NCBI RefSeq assembly: GCF_018860585.1
Contig: NZ_JAHKPR010000082.1
Span: forward strand, 1 to 47,858
Reading direction: 5' to 3'
DNA from: Colwellia sp. E2M01
GTDB lineage: Bacteria > Pseudomonadota > Gammaproteobacteria > Enterobacterales > Alteromonadaceae
Length of the DNA: 47,858 nt
Under the pieces are notes generated by a model. It searched no databases and was not told the DNA's origin. It worked only from the letters and a program-made list of their open reading frames with translations. Of this stretch, positions 15,484 to 24,752 are shown one piece after another. The stretch's first letter is position 1; the number at the start of each line of letters is the position of its first letter. The position numbers and the translations under genes were made by a program.

Positions 15484-17295
15484 ATGACCGCAAATATTAA
15501 GCAAGACATCAACTTAAGTATTAGCACCTTACAACAAGCTTACGCGTCAGGCGAAACAAGCCCTGAGCAATTAATTAAATCATTACTTATTGAAGCTGAA
15601 TCCTTAACGGCGGTGTGGATTCACTTATTAACAGAAGCGGAAATAGCGCCGTATTTAGACAACTTAAAAAATATGTCACCTGAAACACACCCACTTTACG
15701 GTGTGCCATTTGCCATTAAAGACAATATTGATTTAGCGGGTATTCCAACCACAGCCGCCTGTGCTGAATTTGCTTACACACCAAAAGAGTCGGCATTTGT
15801 AGTTAAAGAATTAATTGCCGCAGGTGCAATTCCACTAGGTAAAACCAACTTAGACCAATTTGCTACGGGCTTAGTAGGAACACGCTCTCCTTATGGCGCA
15901 ACACCAAATAGCTTTAACCCTGAATATATCTCTGGTGGTTCAAGTTCAGGCTCAGCCGTTGCAACAGCAAGCGGTGTAGTGAGCTTTGCATTAGGAACAG
16001 ATACCGCAGGCTCCGGTCGTGTTCCAGCGTGTTTTAATAACTTAGTGGGTTTAAAACCAAGTAAAGGTTTGTTATCAACATCAGGCGTAGTACCAGCTTG
16101 CAGAAGCTTAGATTGTGTGAGTATTTTTGCGTTAACTGCTGATGATGCGAATACCGTATTTCAAGTAGCCGCCAAATACGATGAAGAAGATCGCTACGCT
16201 AGAGAAAATATTTCCGCAAACACCAAACCTGTGAAATTAAATGACAAATTTACTTTTGCCATTCCTCTGCCAGAACAACTAGCCTTTTTCGGTTGTGATT
16301 CATACGAGCGAGCTTTCCTGCAAGCTGTTACCGCATTAGAAAAATTAGGTGGCACTAAAGTTGAGTTAGACTTCACCCCATTACTTGATGCAGCAAAATT
16401 ATTATACGAAGGACCTTGGGTAGCAGAGCGCTACATTGCAACACAAGACATTCTTGAAGAACAACCTGAAGTAATGATGGACGTTACTCGCACTATTATC
16501 AGCCAAGGCGATAAGCACAGCGCAGTTGACACTTTTTACGCGCTATACCGCTTACAATCATTGAAGAAGCTTGCCGATAAATTAATTGATCAAGTTGATG
16601 TATTAGTTACACCAACCGCAGGTCGTCACTTTACCTTAGCTGAAATAGCCGAAGAGCCAATGCTGTATAACTCGCAACTAGGTTATTACACTAACTTCAT
16701 GAATTTACTCGACTACGCTGCTTTAGCCGTGCCAACAAAGTTCACCTCTAAAGGCTTACCGTTTGGCGTAACCCTATTTAGCGATGCCTTTACCGATCAA
16801 AAATTATTAACCTTAGCGAAACGCATTCAAGATAATGCGCAATTGTCTTTAGGTGCTACCGGTTGGACTTTACCAAAAACAGAACTATCGACAGCAAGCG
16901 ACGCATTTATTGACGTAGTAGTTTGTGGCGCACACCTTTCAGGTATGGCATTAAATTGGCAACTAACCGATAGAAATGCGGTATTAATTGAAAAAACACA
17001 ATCGGCAGCCAAGTATCAAATGTTCTCTGTAGCAGGTGAAATAGAACGCCCTGCGATGATACGCAACGGTGTATTTGATCAAGAAAAAGGGGGCAGCTTT
17101 GAAGTAGAAGTATGGCGTTTACCTATTGAATCGTTCGGTTCATTTGTTGCTGGTATTGCGCAACCATTGGGTATAGGAAAAGTAGAATTGGCTGATGGTC
17201 GTTGGTTAACAGGCTTTATTGCTGAAGGTTATGCAGCACAAGGTGAGAATATTTCAAGTTTTGGTAGTTGGCGCAAATATAAGGCTAAGGCTTAA
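15484..17295 (+). CDS. atzF: Allophanate hydrolase
   Basis: A 603-residue amidase-signature enzyme splitting allophanate to ammonium and carbon dioxide, the last step of the guanidine route. The catalytic set is visible: Lys79 in VPFAIKDN, Ser153 in GGSSSGSA and nucleophile Ser177 in TDTAGSGR; the spacing equals that of AtzF-type enzymes. A separate C-terminal domain (about 470-600, from VVVCGAHLSGMALN to ISSFGSWRKY) is the AtzF/Dur1-type extra domain. The length is typical. AAGGA stands before the ATG at 15484. It is the last gene of the operon, followed by a strong terminator. Confidence 0.93.
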   Translation: MTANIKQDINLSISTLQQAYASGETSPEQLIKSLLIEAESLTAVWIHLLTEAEIAPYLDNLKNMSPETHPLYGVPFAIKDNIDLAGIPTTAACAEFAYTPKESAFVVKELIAAGAIPLGKTNLDQFATGLVGTRSPYGATPNSFNPEYISGGSSSGSAVATASGVVSFALGTDTAGSGRVPACFNNLVGLKPSKGLLSTSGVVPACRSLDCVSIFALTADDANTVFQVAAKYDEEDRYARENISANTKPVKLNDKFTFAIPLPEQLAFFGCDSYERAFLQAVTALEKLGGTKVELDFTPLLDAAKLLYEGPWVAERYIATQDILEEQPEVMMDVTRTIISQGDKHSAVDTFYALYRLQSLKKLADKLIDQVDVLVTPTAGRHFTLAEIAEEPMLYNSQLGYYTNFMNLLDYAALAVPTKFTSKGLPFGVTLFSDAFTDQKLLTLAKRIQDNAQLSLGATGWTLPKTELSTASDAFIDVVVCGAHLSGMALNWQLTDRNAVLIEKTQSAAKYQMFSVAGEIERPAMIRNGVFDQEKGGSFEVEVWRLPIESFGSFVAGIAQPLGIGKVELADGRWLTGFIAEGYAAQGENISSFGSWRKYKAKA

Positions 17296-17361
17296 ACGAA
17301 TTAGTTTATAAAAGTTATAGAGCAATACCACTGCATCTTGATTGGTAACAGCTATATTTTA

Positions 17362-17399
17362 AAAAAACGCCAGACTGAGCACTCAGACTGGCGTTTTTT
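17362..17399. terminator. Bidirectional rho-independent terminator
   Basis: AAAAAACGCCAG (17362-17373) and CTGGCGTTTTTT (17388-17399) form a perfect stem, with an inner CTGAG/CTCAG pairing. It ends the guanidine operon and, on the minus strand, could end the cfa operon. Confidence 0.93.
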
Positions 17400-17457
17400 A
17401 ATATATACCTAATTAATATACATCTGAATTAATATATACCTGAATTAATATATACCT
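17400..17457. repeat. Short AT-rich tandem repeat
   Basis: Three to four imperfect copies of a TGAATTAATATATACC unit (about 18-20 bp period). Placed between the terminator and the cfa stop codon; no function evident. Confidence 0.6.
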
Positions 17458-17567
17458 AAGATGTTTTAACCTATTGAAATAATTTATTAATATTATTTAA
17501 TCTAATAATTTCTTTTACACTGCTCTTTTTGCACTTCTCTTTTTACACGGCTATTTACTTGCGACTA

Positions 17568-18794
17568 CTATTTTCTTGCGACTAAATGTACAGTGCTAGT
17601 TGAACGTTCTAAAAATGCACCTTCGCAATAAGCAAAGTAATATAGCCATAAACGTTTAAACGTATCGTCATATCCAAAGGTGGTCAATTCAGACCAAGAA
17701 GAAAGAAAGCTGTCACGCCAATCGCTTAACGTTTTAGCATAATCTAGTCCAATATCGTCAAGGTTTTCTATAACTAAATCCGTATGTTCGGTAATGTTAT
17801 GGCTTAATATATTTACCGATGGTAAAAATCCGCCTGGAAAAATATATTTTTGAATAAAGTCGACATTATTTTTGTAATAATCAAAGCGTTGGTCGGCAAT
17901 GGTGATCGCTTGAATAAGTAATTTACCGCCAGGCTTTAACCTGTCGTTACATTGCTTAAAGAAACTTGGTAAAAATTCATAACCAACGGCTTCTATCATT
18001 TCTACCGAAACCACTTTATCAAAGCTACCCGTTAGATCGCGATAGTCTTCTTTTAATAAGGTTATTTGCTGACTTAAACCTAATTCTTTAACCCGAGTTT
18101 GCGCATACTCATATTGCGCATCAGAGATTGTCGTTGTGGTAACTTTACAACCATAATGTTTCGCTGCGTAAATCGCTAAGCCGCCCCAACCTGTGCCTAT
18201 TTCTAATAAATGATCTTCACTAGTTAACGACAAGCGTTCACAAATAGTTTTTAACTTATTGAGTTGTGCCTCTGCTAATGTCGCCTCTTCTGTAGGGTAT
18301 ATTGCCGAAGAGTACATCATTTCAGGATCAAGAAAGCGTGTGTACAACTCATTACCTAAGTCGTAGTGAGCGAGAATATTACGTTTAGAGCCTGATTGCG
18401 TATTTCTGTTTTTCCAATGACTTAATGCATTTTTTATCTTATTCGACCATGATTTATTAGATTCTAACTTGTCTGTTTGTTGTTGGGCTTTGGCAAAAAT
18501 TCTAATAACGTTAGTTAGGTTTGGGCTACTCCATTTACCTGCGATAAAAGCTTCTGATACACCAATACTGCCACCTTTTACAAAGTCGGTATAAAGGCTC
18601 ATATCATGTATATGAATTTTGCCTTTAATACTGTTTTCGCTAACAATTTCAGGAAACAAAAGATGATTACTTCCCTCTACCACTTCAAGTTGACCATAAC
18701 TGAGTTTTTTAAAAACAGCATGAACAATTGTTCTGCAGCGTTTGTCTAGCCAGTTTGCTGTTTTTAATTCTGTCATTCGTTCAACTTGTTCCAT
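17568..18794 (-). CDS. cfa: Cyclopropane-fatty-acid synthase family protein
   Basis: A 408-residue SAM-dependent methyltransferase that adds a methylene bridge to unsaturated membrane lipids. The SAM site is LEIGTGWGGLAIYAA, and an upstream LAHYDLGNELYTRFLD and downstream VVSVEMIEAVG are hallmark Cfa blocks. An N-terminal lipid-binding domain (about 1-130) is present. The start is ATG 18794, with GGAG six bases upstream; a GTG at 18806 also fits the frame. It is the last gene of a run with DUF1365 and an FAD amine-oxidase-like gene, a trio widely linked to the RpoE-ChrR singlet-oxygen response. Confidence 0.93.
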   Translation of the reverse strand: MEQVERMTELKTANWLDKRCRTIVHAVFKKLSYGQLEVVEGSNHLLFPEIVSENSIKGKIHIHDMSLYTDFVKGGSIGVSEAFIAGKWSSPNLTNVIRIFAKAQQQTDKLESNKSWSNKIKNALSHWKNRNTQSGSKRNILAHYDLGNELYTRFLDPEMMYSSAIYPTEEATLAEAQLNKLKTICERLSLTSEDHLLEIGTGWGGLAIYAAKHYGCKVTTTTISDAQYEYAQTRVKELGLSQQITLLKEDYRDLTGSFDKVVSVEMIEAVGYEFLPSFFKQCNDRLKPGGKLLIQAITIADQRFDYYKNNVDFIQKYIFPGGFLPSVNILSHNITEHTDLVIENLDDIGLDYAKTLSDWRDSFLSSWSELTTFGYDDTFKRLWLYYFAYCEGAFLERSTSTVHLVARK

Positions 18795-18854
18795 GGTAAA
18801 CTCCACCTTACTTACTTTTAATTAGCTATTTTTTAATTAACTGGTTTTAAGTCA

Positions 18855-19643
18855 TTAACTTATTTTTTGATAACCAATAAACGGAATACGTTTGATGAAC
18901 AGCCGTAATGCTTGCCAATAAATACCAACTACAACCTTAATGGTCATAACAGGTAATTGGCACCAAACCGCCAGTAGATTTTTCTGACTGAATGTTTTTC
19001 GCTGCATTCTTAAGCTTGCATCAAATAGTTTTTCTAGTTTGCCGTTATCAGTATTTAGCCGTTTATTTTCAATATGTACCATCATTTTGCTGGTATGCTC
19101 ATTAGGCGGTTTTACTTGCCAAAAATAAGACATATCTAAATCCATAAAGGGTGATACTTGGAAAACTTTTTTATTCACCTTTTCGTTATCATTTAGTAAA
19201 TCAACTAAGTAATAATGCCGTTCATTCCATGGCGTATTACTTACTTCGGCAAGCATTTGTGTGCAGTTATTATCTTGGTCATAACAAAAGTAAAAATTTG
19301 CTGGACTAAAATAAATACCAAAACACCTAACCTGTACCAACATCACAATGCGGTGAACATCATCATGACCTTTTAACGCCATGACTTTATCTTTTATACG
19401 TTGCGTTAATCCGTTTGGTTCACCGCGAAGATAATCTTTTTCAACAAAACGTAAAGGATGAAACCATGAGAAGCCAAAAAGCCCTTTTCCTTTATCATTT
19501 TCTTTAGCCTTTTCAATATCATGACAATCAAGCGCCAGCATATATAACGAGTAGTCAAAGCTGTGCGACTTTGGACTAAAACGTCGGTGCACGATATTAC
19601 CGAGATAAATACTGCTATGGCTAAAAGATGTTTTGTTACTCAT
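18855..19643 (-). CDS. DUF1365 protein
   Basis: A 262-residue DUF1365 protein. It has the family opening YLGNIVHRRFSPKSHSFDY and YLRGEPNGLTQRI, then VRCFGIYFSPANFYFCYD and VSNTPWNERHYYLV, all recognisable family blocks. It is consistently found between an FAD-dependent oxidoreductase and Cfa, and is thought to take part in lipid modification (with the furan or cyclopropane fatty-acid type genes); biochemical role not settled. The start is 8 bases past the FAD gene stop, so the two genes are co-transcribed. Confidence 0.88.
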   Translation of the reverse strand: MSNKTSFSHSSIYLGNIVHRRFSPKSHSFDYSLYMLALDCHDIEKAKENDKGKGLFGFSWFHPLRFVEKDYLRGEPNGLTQRIKDKVMALKGHDDVHRIVMLVQVRCFGIYFSPANFYFCYDQDNNCTQMLAEVSNTPWNERHYYLVDLLNDNEKVNKKVFQVSPFMDLDMSYFWQVKPPNEHTSKMMVHIENKRLNTDNGKLEKLFDASLRMQRKTFSQKNLLAVWCQLPVMTIKVVVGIYWQALRLFIKRIPFIGYQKIS

Positions 19644-19651
19644 AAGCTTAC

Positions 19652-20941
19652 TTATTTACTTAAAACACAATCAAAGCGTTTGGCGACTTCAACGGCACTA
19701 CGTACCCCATCTTCATGAAAACCATTGTGCCAATAAGCGCCAGCAAAGTGGGTGTGATTAATCCCGCAAATACGATCTCTTTGGGTTTGTGCTTTAATCG
19801 ACTGCGCCGAAAAAATAGGATGGTGATAAGTAAATTCTCGTAAAATGCTAGCGGGATCTATCTCATCTTTTTGATTTAAGGTGACACAAAAAGTATGTTT
19901 ACTTTGCAGACCTTGCAAAATATTCATGTTGTAAGTAACACTTGCCGCTTTATGTCGGTCTTGGCTTAGCTGGTAATTCCAACTTGCCCAAGCTTTTTGT
20001 CTTTTCGGTAATAAGCGTTTATCTGTGTGTAAAACTACCGAGTTTTCGCTGTAAGGCATAGCCGATAAAATAGTATTTTCATCATTACTGGCATCGTTTA
20101 ATAAAGCTAAGGCTTGGTCAGAATGACAAGCAATAACCACTTCATCAAACTCTTCATATTTAGTTTCCGTATTTGGCTGTGTGTTACCTTCGGTATGGCT
20201 AAAGTGCAGTTGCACTTTATTGTTTTCTCGGGTGATGCCACTAATATTCGCCTCTAAATGAATGCGATCTTTAAAAGGTTCACACAACGGCGCCAAATAA
20301 CTACGCGAACCATTAGGAATAACATACCATTGCGGCCTGTCGGCAATATTTAATAAGCCATGATTATGAAAAAACTGCACGAAGAATCTAAATTCAAAAT
20401 CACCCATTTGTGCCAGTGAACTTGACCAAATAGCGGCGCCCATTGGCAGAATATAATGTTCCGCAAAATAATCACTGAAGTTATTCTCAGCTAAAAACTG
20501 ACCGAGGGTTAAACCACTTTGATAGTTTTGTGATTCAAAAATAGCTTTACACTGTTTATTAAAACGTAATATTTCCTTAACCAATAACCAAAATTTTGGA
20601 CGGAATAAGTTACGTCTTTGCGCGAATAAGGTATTTAGATTATGACCATTATATTCCATACCTGTTTGGCAATTATGTACCGAAAAGCTCATTTCTGTTG
20701 CTTGTTTACCAATACCTATTTCATCAAGTAGCGCTAAATAATTAGGGTAGGTTTTGTCATTAAAGACTATAAAACCGGTATCTATAGCAATTTTTTCACC
20801 GTCTTTTTCAATATCAACTGTCGCAGTATGTCCGCCAATGCGATTGTCTTTTTCATAAACCGTGACTTTATGCTTTTTAGATAACAAATAAGCGGCGGTT
20901 AGCCCTGAAATGCCAGAGCCAATAATGGCGATATTCTTCAT
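19652..20941 (-). CDS. FAD-dependent amine-oxidase-like protein
   Basis: A 429-residue flavoprotein of the COG2907 group. The N-terminal Rossmann motif is IIGSGISGLTAAYLLS, with the acidic ribose-binding end at VTVYEKDNRIGG. GYIN-type FAD contacts appear in HTATVDIEKDG and DTGFIVFNDKTYPN. The C-terminal part, ICGINHTHFAGAYWHNGFHEDG, closes the FAD site. This partner is nearly always found with DUF1365 and Cfa genes; substrate unknown but likely a membrane lipid. It follows the SDR gene after 13 bases. Confidence 0.9.
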   Translation of the reverse strand: MKNIAIIGSGISGLTAAYLLSKKHKVTVYEKDNRIGGHTATVDIEKDGEKIAIDTGFIVFNDKTYPNYLALLDEIGIGKQATEMSFSVHNCQTGMEYNGHNLNTLFAQRRNLFRPKFWLLVKEILRFNKQCKAIFESQNYQSGLTLGQFLAENNFSDYFAEHYILPMGAAIWSSSLAQMGDFEFRFFVQFFHNHGLLNIADRPQWYVIPNGSRSYLAPLCEPFKDRIHLEANISGITRENNKVQLHFSHTEGNTQPNTETKYEEFDEVVIACHSDQALALLNDASNDENTILSAMPYSENSVVLHTDKRLLPKRQKAWASWNYQLSQDRHKAASVTYNMNILQGLQSKHTFCVTLNQKDEIDPASILREFTYHHPIFSAQSIKAQTQRDRICGINHTHFAGAYWHNGFHEDGVRSAVEVAKRFDCVLSK

Positions 20942-20954
20942 GCTATTTGTTTCC

Positions 20955-21701
20955 TTATACTTTATCTTGTGGCGGATTATTGTGAGTGATCATTTTTTGC
21001 CAAATAGGTTTAGGTAGTAATGACAAAAATTTTAATAGGTAGGTTAATCTCTTAGGAAAGTGTAAATACGCTTTACCCTTATCGACACCAGCAATTATCC
21101 TTGTTGCGGCTTGCTCGCTAGTAATAAGAAATGGCATGTTAAAATCGTTTTTATCGGTCAATGGTGTTTTGACAAAACCAGGATGAACTAGCGTGACTTT
21201 AATATTTTCATTAGCCAAGTCTATGCGTAAGCTATTGGCTAAATAGTCCATGCCTGCCTTTGATGCACCATAAGCTTCACTGCGCGGGAACGGTAAAATA
21301 GTGGCGCTTGAGCTAACAAAAACAAGCTGCCCGCCTTTGCTAATATGCGGCATGGTGTATTGTAGTAACCAACCTAGTGAAGCGAGATTAGTATGAATGA
21401 GATCAGCAAACAGCTTGCCGTCAAATTGCTTCGCGTTATCAATATATCGACAGTCGCCAGCGTTAAGAATCACAATATCTAGCGGCTCTAATTGCATTAA
21501 GTCTTGAAGCGCTTGTTTGATTTCATCACTGTTATTGATATCAAATTGATAGGTTTTATATGCATCAGCAGCTAATAACGCTAATTTATTCGCGTCTCTG
21601 CCACAAGCAATAACCCTATCACCACGAGCGACGTATTGGTTAAATAACGACAAACCAATACCTGAAGTAGCACCTGTAATCAGTACGGTTTTAATAGTCA
21701 T
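20955..21701 (-). CDS. Short-chain dehydrogenase/reductase
   Basis: A 248-residue classical SDR. The nucleotide motif is ITGATSGIG, the NAG motif is VILNAGDCRY, and the catalytic Ser-Tyr-x3-Lys appears as SSSATILPFPRSEAYGASKAGM (Ser, Tyr, Lys). Its ATG overlaps the preceding SnoaL-like gene stop by one base. Found in RpoE-ChrR type clusters along with photolyase and Cfa; substrate unknown. Confidence 0.92.
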   Translation of the reverse strand: MTIKTVLITGATSGIGLSLFNQYVARGDRVIACGRDANKLALLAADAYKTYQFDINNSDEIKQALQDLMQLEPLDIVILNAGDCRYIDNAKQFDGKLFADLIHTNLASLGWLLQYTMPHISKGGQLVFVSSSATILPFPRSEAYGASKAGMDYLANSLRIDLANENIKVTLVHPGFVKTPLTDKNDFNMPFLITSEQAATRIIAGVDKGKAYLHFPKRLTYLLKFLSLLPKPIWQKMITHNNPPQDKV

Positions 21702-22174
21702 TAATTAGCCGCCTTTACTTTGATCCATTTAATAAATTTACCAATTAAAGGCAATTGCTCGTAAAGCATCGAGCCTAAATCAAGATAGTCTCGGTGATAA
21801 ATCACTTTGTCATCTGCACCTTTAATATAAGAGCTACCTAATACAGTCACAGCCTCGCCTTTATTGAGCTTGGAGTGTTGATAAGTCATAGTCCAATAAA
21901 TCGCAGCTTCATCACCTTCGTTAATAATGTTAGTAATAACAAAATCACAACAGCTTAGGTTGGTATAAAGGTTTTCAAAGTAGTTAACTAAATTATTGAT
22001 ACCTTCAACTTTATGCATAGGATCAATAAAGGTGATACTAGGATGATAAATAGTTTCGAGTAAGTTTAAATTTGTCGCTGACAGTGTTTGATAAATATCA
22101 ACAAAATTAATTAGCCAATCAGGTGATAGCGGATTTAACTGGTCGTTAATGTTGTTATTGGTATTAGTTTGCAT
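21701..22174 (-). CDS. SnoaL-like (NTF2 fold) protein
   Basis: A 157-residue protein with the NTF2/SnoaL layout: helical N terminus (DWLINFVDIYQTLSATN), YHPSITFIDPMHKVEG, then strands with AAIYWTMTYQHSK. It would be a small cone-shaped lyase/isomerase or binding protein. Its position between photolyase and the SDR matches other sigma-E/ChrR clusters, where a protein of this kind is common. A 43-base gap before it has no strong promoter that I can see. Confidence 0.85.
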   Translation of the reverse strand: MQTNTNNNINDQLNPLSPDWLINFVDIYQTLSATNLNLLETIYHPSITFIDPMHKVEGINNLVNYFENLYTNLSCCDFVITNIINEGDEAAIYWTMTYQHSKLNKGEAVTVLGSSYIKGADDKVIYHRDYLDLGSMLYEQLPLIGKFIKWIKVKAAN

Positions 22175-22217
22175 AAGTAAATCACCGTGTTCTTATCACT
22201 TAATTAGAATGGCTAAG

Positions 22218-23606
22218 TTATTTATAAAAAGCGAGGGCGTTAAGTCTTGCTGTTTTATGTTCAACAATGGGTTGGACATAAATATTCATCTTATTCTGCG
22301 CAATATATTTATGCGGAAAATGAATATGTTTATCAGGAATACTTTTCAGCTCTGGTAAGTACTTACGTATGAACTCACCATTTGGATCAAAACGTTCACT
22401 TTGTCTTATCGGATTAAATATTCGAAAGTAGGGTTGCGCGTCACAACCTGTACTTGCAGCCCACTGCCAACCGCCATTATTGGAAGCTAAATCACCATCA
22501 ATTAAGTGCTGCATAAAATACTTTTCACCCAAGCGCCAATCTATTAATAAATGTTTAGTTAGAAAGCTCGCCACTACCATTCTAAGCCTGTTATGCATCC
22601 AACCAGTTTGCTTAAGTTGCAACATGGCTGCGTCTACTAACGGGTAACCTGTTTTGCCTTGACACCAAGCACTGAAAGCTTGCTGATTGTTAGGCCATTT
22701 AATGTGTTGATACTTTTCTTTAAAGCAAAAGTGTTTACAAAGCCTTTGCTCATGAAACATAAGGTTTCGATAAAACTCACGCCAGATAAGCTCGTTCAGC
22801 CAAGAAAATTCTTTACTGTCTGTAGCAAGTAATAAGTCAGGATTACGATTTAATAATAGTGTTAATACATACCTTGGGCTGATAACGCCTGCGGCTAAAT
22901 AAGGAGAAATACCCGAGGTGCCTTTTACTGAGGGAATATCGCGTAAGTCTGCATATTGACTTAACTTAACTTGTAAGAAGGTCGATAAAACGTCAGCTTC
23001 ATATTTTGCCGCTAATGGCCAAGTGCTAGATAAACTGGCAGTTTCTGTGGACTTTTTATTTTGAGATGTAGTTTGAAGAGAAGGCGCAGTTATCTTGCCT
23101 AAATAATCAAAGCCCGCATGACGAACCTGTTTTAACCAAGCGTTTTTAAAAGGCGTGAATACTTTAAACATACTACCCGATTGATTGAGCACTTTGCCTT
23201 TGGGTACGATAACATCCGCTTCAAAAAGTGTTAACGGAATCCCCTGTGCGACACAATTTTGATCTCGCTGTTGTTCATTAAACTCTAGTTCACTATTTGC
23301 GTATACCGTCTCAATATTATGGTGTTGACAATATTGTGCTAAATAAGCGATTTGATCGGTAAAATACGGTGCTTCAATTAACTCCAGTTCAATGTTTATT
23401 GCCGCTAGCTCTGCTACCAACGCTTGTGCATGACGCTTAATAAAATCAATTTTAATCGGCGACCAATCATGTAATTGCCACTGTTTTTCAGAGATAAAAA
23501 AAACCGCCTTACGGGGCTTTTCTGAAGAACTGTTATTCAAAAAATGATGTAGGGCGGGATTATCATGTGTTCTTAAGTCATTACGAAACCAAAGTAAAAT
23601 AGACAC
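22218..23606 (-). CDS. phrB: Deoxyribodipyrimidine photolyase
   Basis: A 462-residue photolyase of the class I cryptochrome/photolyase family. It starts with the N-terminal antenna-domain signature LLWFRNDLRTHDNPAL. The FAD-binding C-terminal domain is clear: ELIWREFYRNLMFHEQRL, TGYPLVDAAMLQLKQTGWMHNRLRMV and IDGDLASNNGGWQWAASTGCD. It repairs UV pyrimidine dimers with blue light. It starts two bases after the DUF523/DUF1722 stop; the pair is co-transcribed. Confidence 0.95.
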   Translation of the reverse strand: MSILLWFRNDLRTHDNPALHHFLNNSSSEKPRKAVFFISEKQWQLHDWSPIKIDFIKRHAQALVAELAAINIELELIEAPYFTDQIAYLAQYCQHHNIETVYANSELEFNEQQRDQNCVAQGIPLTLFEADVIVPKGKVLNQSGSMFKVFTPFKNAWLKQVRHAGFDYLGKITAPSLQTTSQNKKSTETASLSSTWPLAAKYEADVLSTFLQVKLSQYADLRDIPSVKGTSGISPYLAAGVISPRYVLTLLLNRNPDLLLATDSKEFSWLNELIWREFYRNLMFHEQRLCKHFCFKEKYQHIKWPNNQQAFSAWCQGKTGYPLVDAAMLQLKQTGWMHNRLRMVVASFLTKHLLIDWRLGEKYFMQHLIDGDLASNNGGWQWAASTGCDAQPYFRIFNPIRQSERFDPNGEFIRKYLPELKSIPDKHIHFPHKYIAQNKMNIYVQPIVEHKTARLNALAFYK

Positions 23607-23608
23607 CT

Positions 23609-24568
23609 TTAATACGCATAGCGTAGTTTTAATTCGTCAGGGTACGGAGACAAATAGGCTTGTTTAGTTAAGTATTCTTTCGGATAACGCAGCAAGTAAT
23701 GATTTATCAAAGTTAACGGAACAAATAGTGGAATTAACCCTTCTCTATAAGAGTCAATCTGCTTACAAAGCTCTTGTCTTTCATCACTTTGCAAGTGCTT
23801 AGAAAAGTACCCTTGAATATGCGCAAGCGTGTTTGCGTGTTTTTTGCGCGTGGCGATAATTGTCAATGCCGCCATTAATCCAGCAATATATTGCTGCGCC
23901 ATATCCGCTAGAGGTAAGTCAGCTCTTGCCAATAATTGTCCTAAGTTTTTATAGGCAACAAGATCATGGCTCATCACCGTATATTTGTATTGGCTGTGAA
24001 AGGTGGTGAGTTTATGTTTTGTTAGCCCAGAAGCTTCAACTGTTTGCCAGTGTTTGTATGCATAAACTCTCGCTACAAAATTTTCACGAAGAATAGGGTC
24101 AATCAAACGACCATTTTCTTCACATGGCAACAATGGGTTTGCCGCCATAATTTCTTGAGCAAATAAACCAACACCCTTAGACGGTAAAGCATTACCTTCG
24201 GGGTTAAATACTTTTACCCGCTCCATGCCGCAACTTGGGCTTTTCGCGCAAAAGATATAGCCACTTAAATCTTTTGTCATGCTGGCTACTTTTTTACCGT
24301 AAGCTTGCAAGGCTTCGGTAACATCGCCACTGCCATCGGGTCTTGCCACGGTGATCATGTCATTTTTTTTAATTTGACGTATGGTCGGTCTTGGAATAGG
24401 TAAACCAATAGCCACTTCAGGGCAAAAGGATTTAAAAACAACGTGGTTAGCTAGCTCAAGGTTACAAAAATCAGATGTTTTACTGCCACCATCATAACGT
24501 ACTTTTTCACCAATTAAGCAAGCACTTACGCCGATTTTCAGATCTTCTTTTTCAACTGTATAAATCAC
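23609..24568 (-). CDS. DUF523/DUF1722 protein (YbgA-type fusion)
   Basis: A 319-residue fusion of an N-terminal DUF523 domain (about 8-160; GVSACLIGEKVRYDGGSK, FCPEVAIGLPIPRPTI, FCAKSPSCGMERVK) and a C-terminal DUF1722/YbgA domain (about 190-305; TFHSQYKYTVMSHDLVAYK). The Cys residues in the first half look metal- or cluster-binding; some relatives are annotated as thiouracil desulfurases (TudS), while YbgA sits next to photolyase in many genomes. Function here unproven. A possible promoter and a duplicated 14-mer lie upstream. Confidence 0.88.
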   Translation of the reverse strand: MIYTVEKEDLKIGVSACLIGEKVRYDGGSKTSDFCNLELANHVVFKSFCPEVAIGLPIPRPTIRQIKKNDMITVARPDGSGDVTEALQAYGKKVASMTKDLSGYIFCAKSPSCGMERVKVFNPEGNALPSKGVGLFAQEIMAANPLLPCEENGRLIDPILRENFVARVYAYKHWQTVEASGLTKHKLTTFHSQYKYTVMSHDLVAYKNLGQLLARADLPLADMAQQYIAGLMAALTIIATRKKHANTLAHIQGYFSKHLQSDERQELCKQIDSYREGLIPLFVPLTLINHYLLRYPKEYLTKQAYLSPYPDELKLRYAY

Positions 24569-24582
24569 AAAGTCTCCTTAAA

Positions 24583-24613
24583 ATAGTACGATATTAATAA
24601 ATATGCCTATTCA
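24583..24613 (-). promoter_or_regulatory. Possible ECF-type promoter before the photolyase operon
   Basis: TGAATA (24613-24608), 17 bases, CGTACTAT (24590-24583) on the minus strand. It shares the CGTA -10 block with the two better sites, but the -35 and spacing are poorer. Confidence 0.35.
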
Positions 24614-24632
24614 GTTAAGCCTATTCAGTTAA
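24605..24632. repeat. Perfect 14-bp tandem duplication
   Basis: GCCTATTCAGTTAA occurs twice in direct succession (24605-24618, 24619-24632). It overlaps the -35 part of the candidate promoter. Confidence 0.85.
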
Positions 24633-24752
24633 CACAGGTAAATGCTGAAACGTCTACTTTGAAGCATCTGACCAAGCACCATGACATTTTAACAACTGGG
24701 TCCCCGACAACACACTTCAAGGATGACGAACCTGAGCAAGTGCATAGACGAG

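Noticed and set aside
17400..17457. CRISPR-like repeat
   Set aside because: Short AT-rich units with no spacers; a simple tandem repeat. No CRISPR array seen elsewhere in the window.
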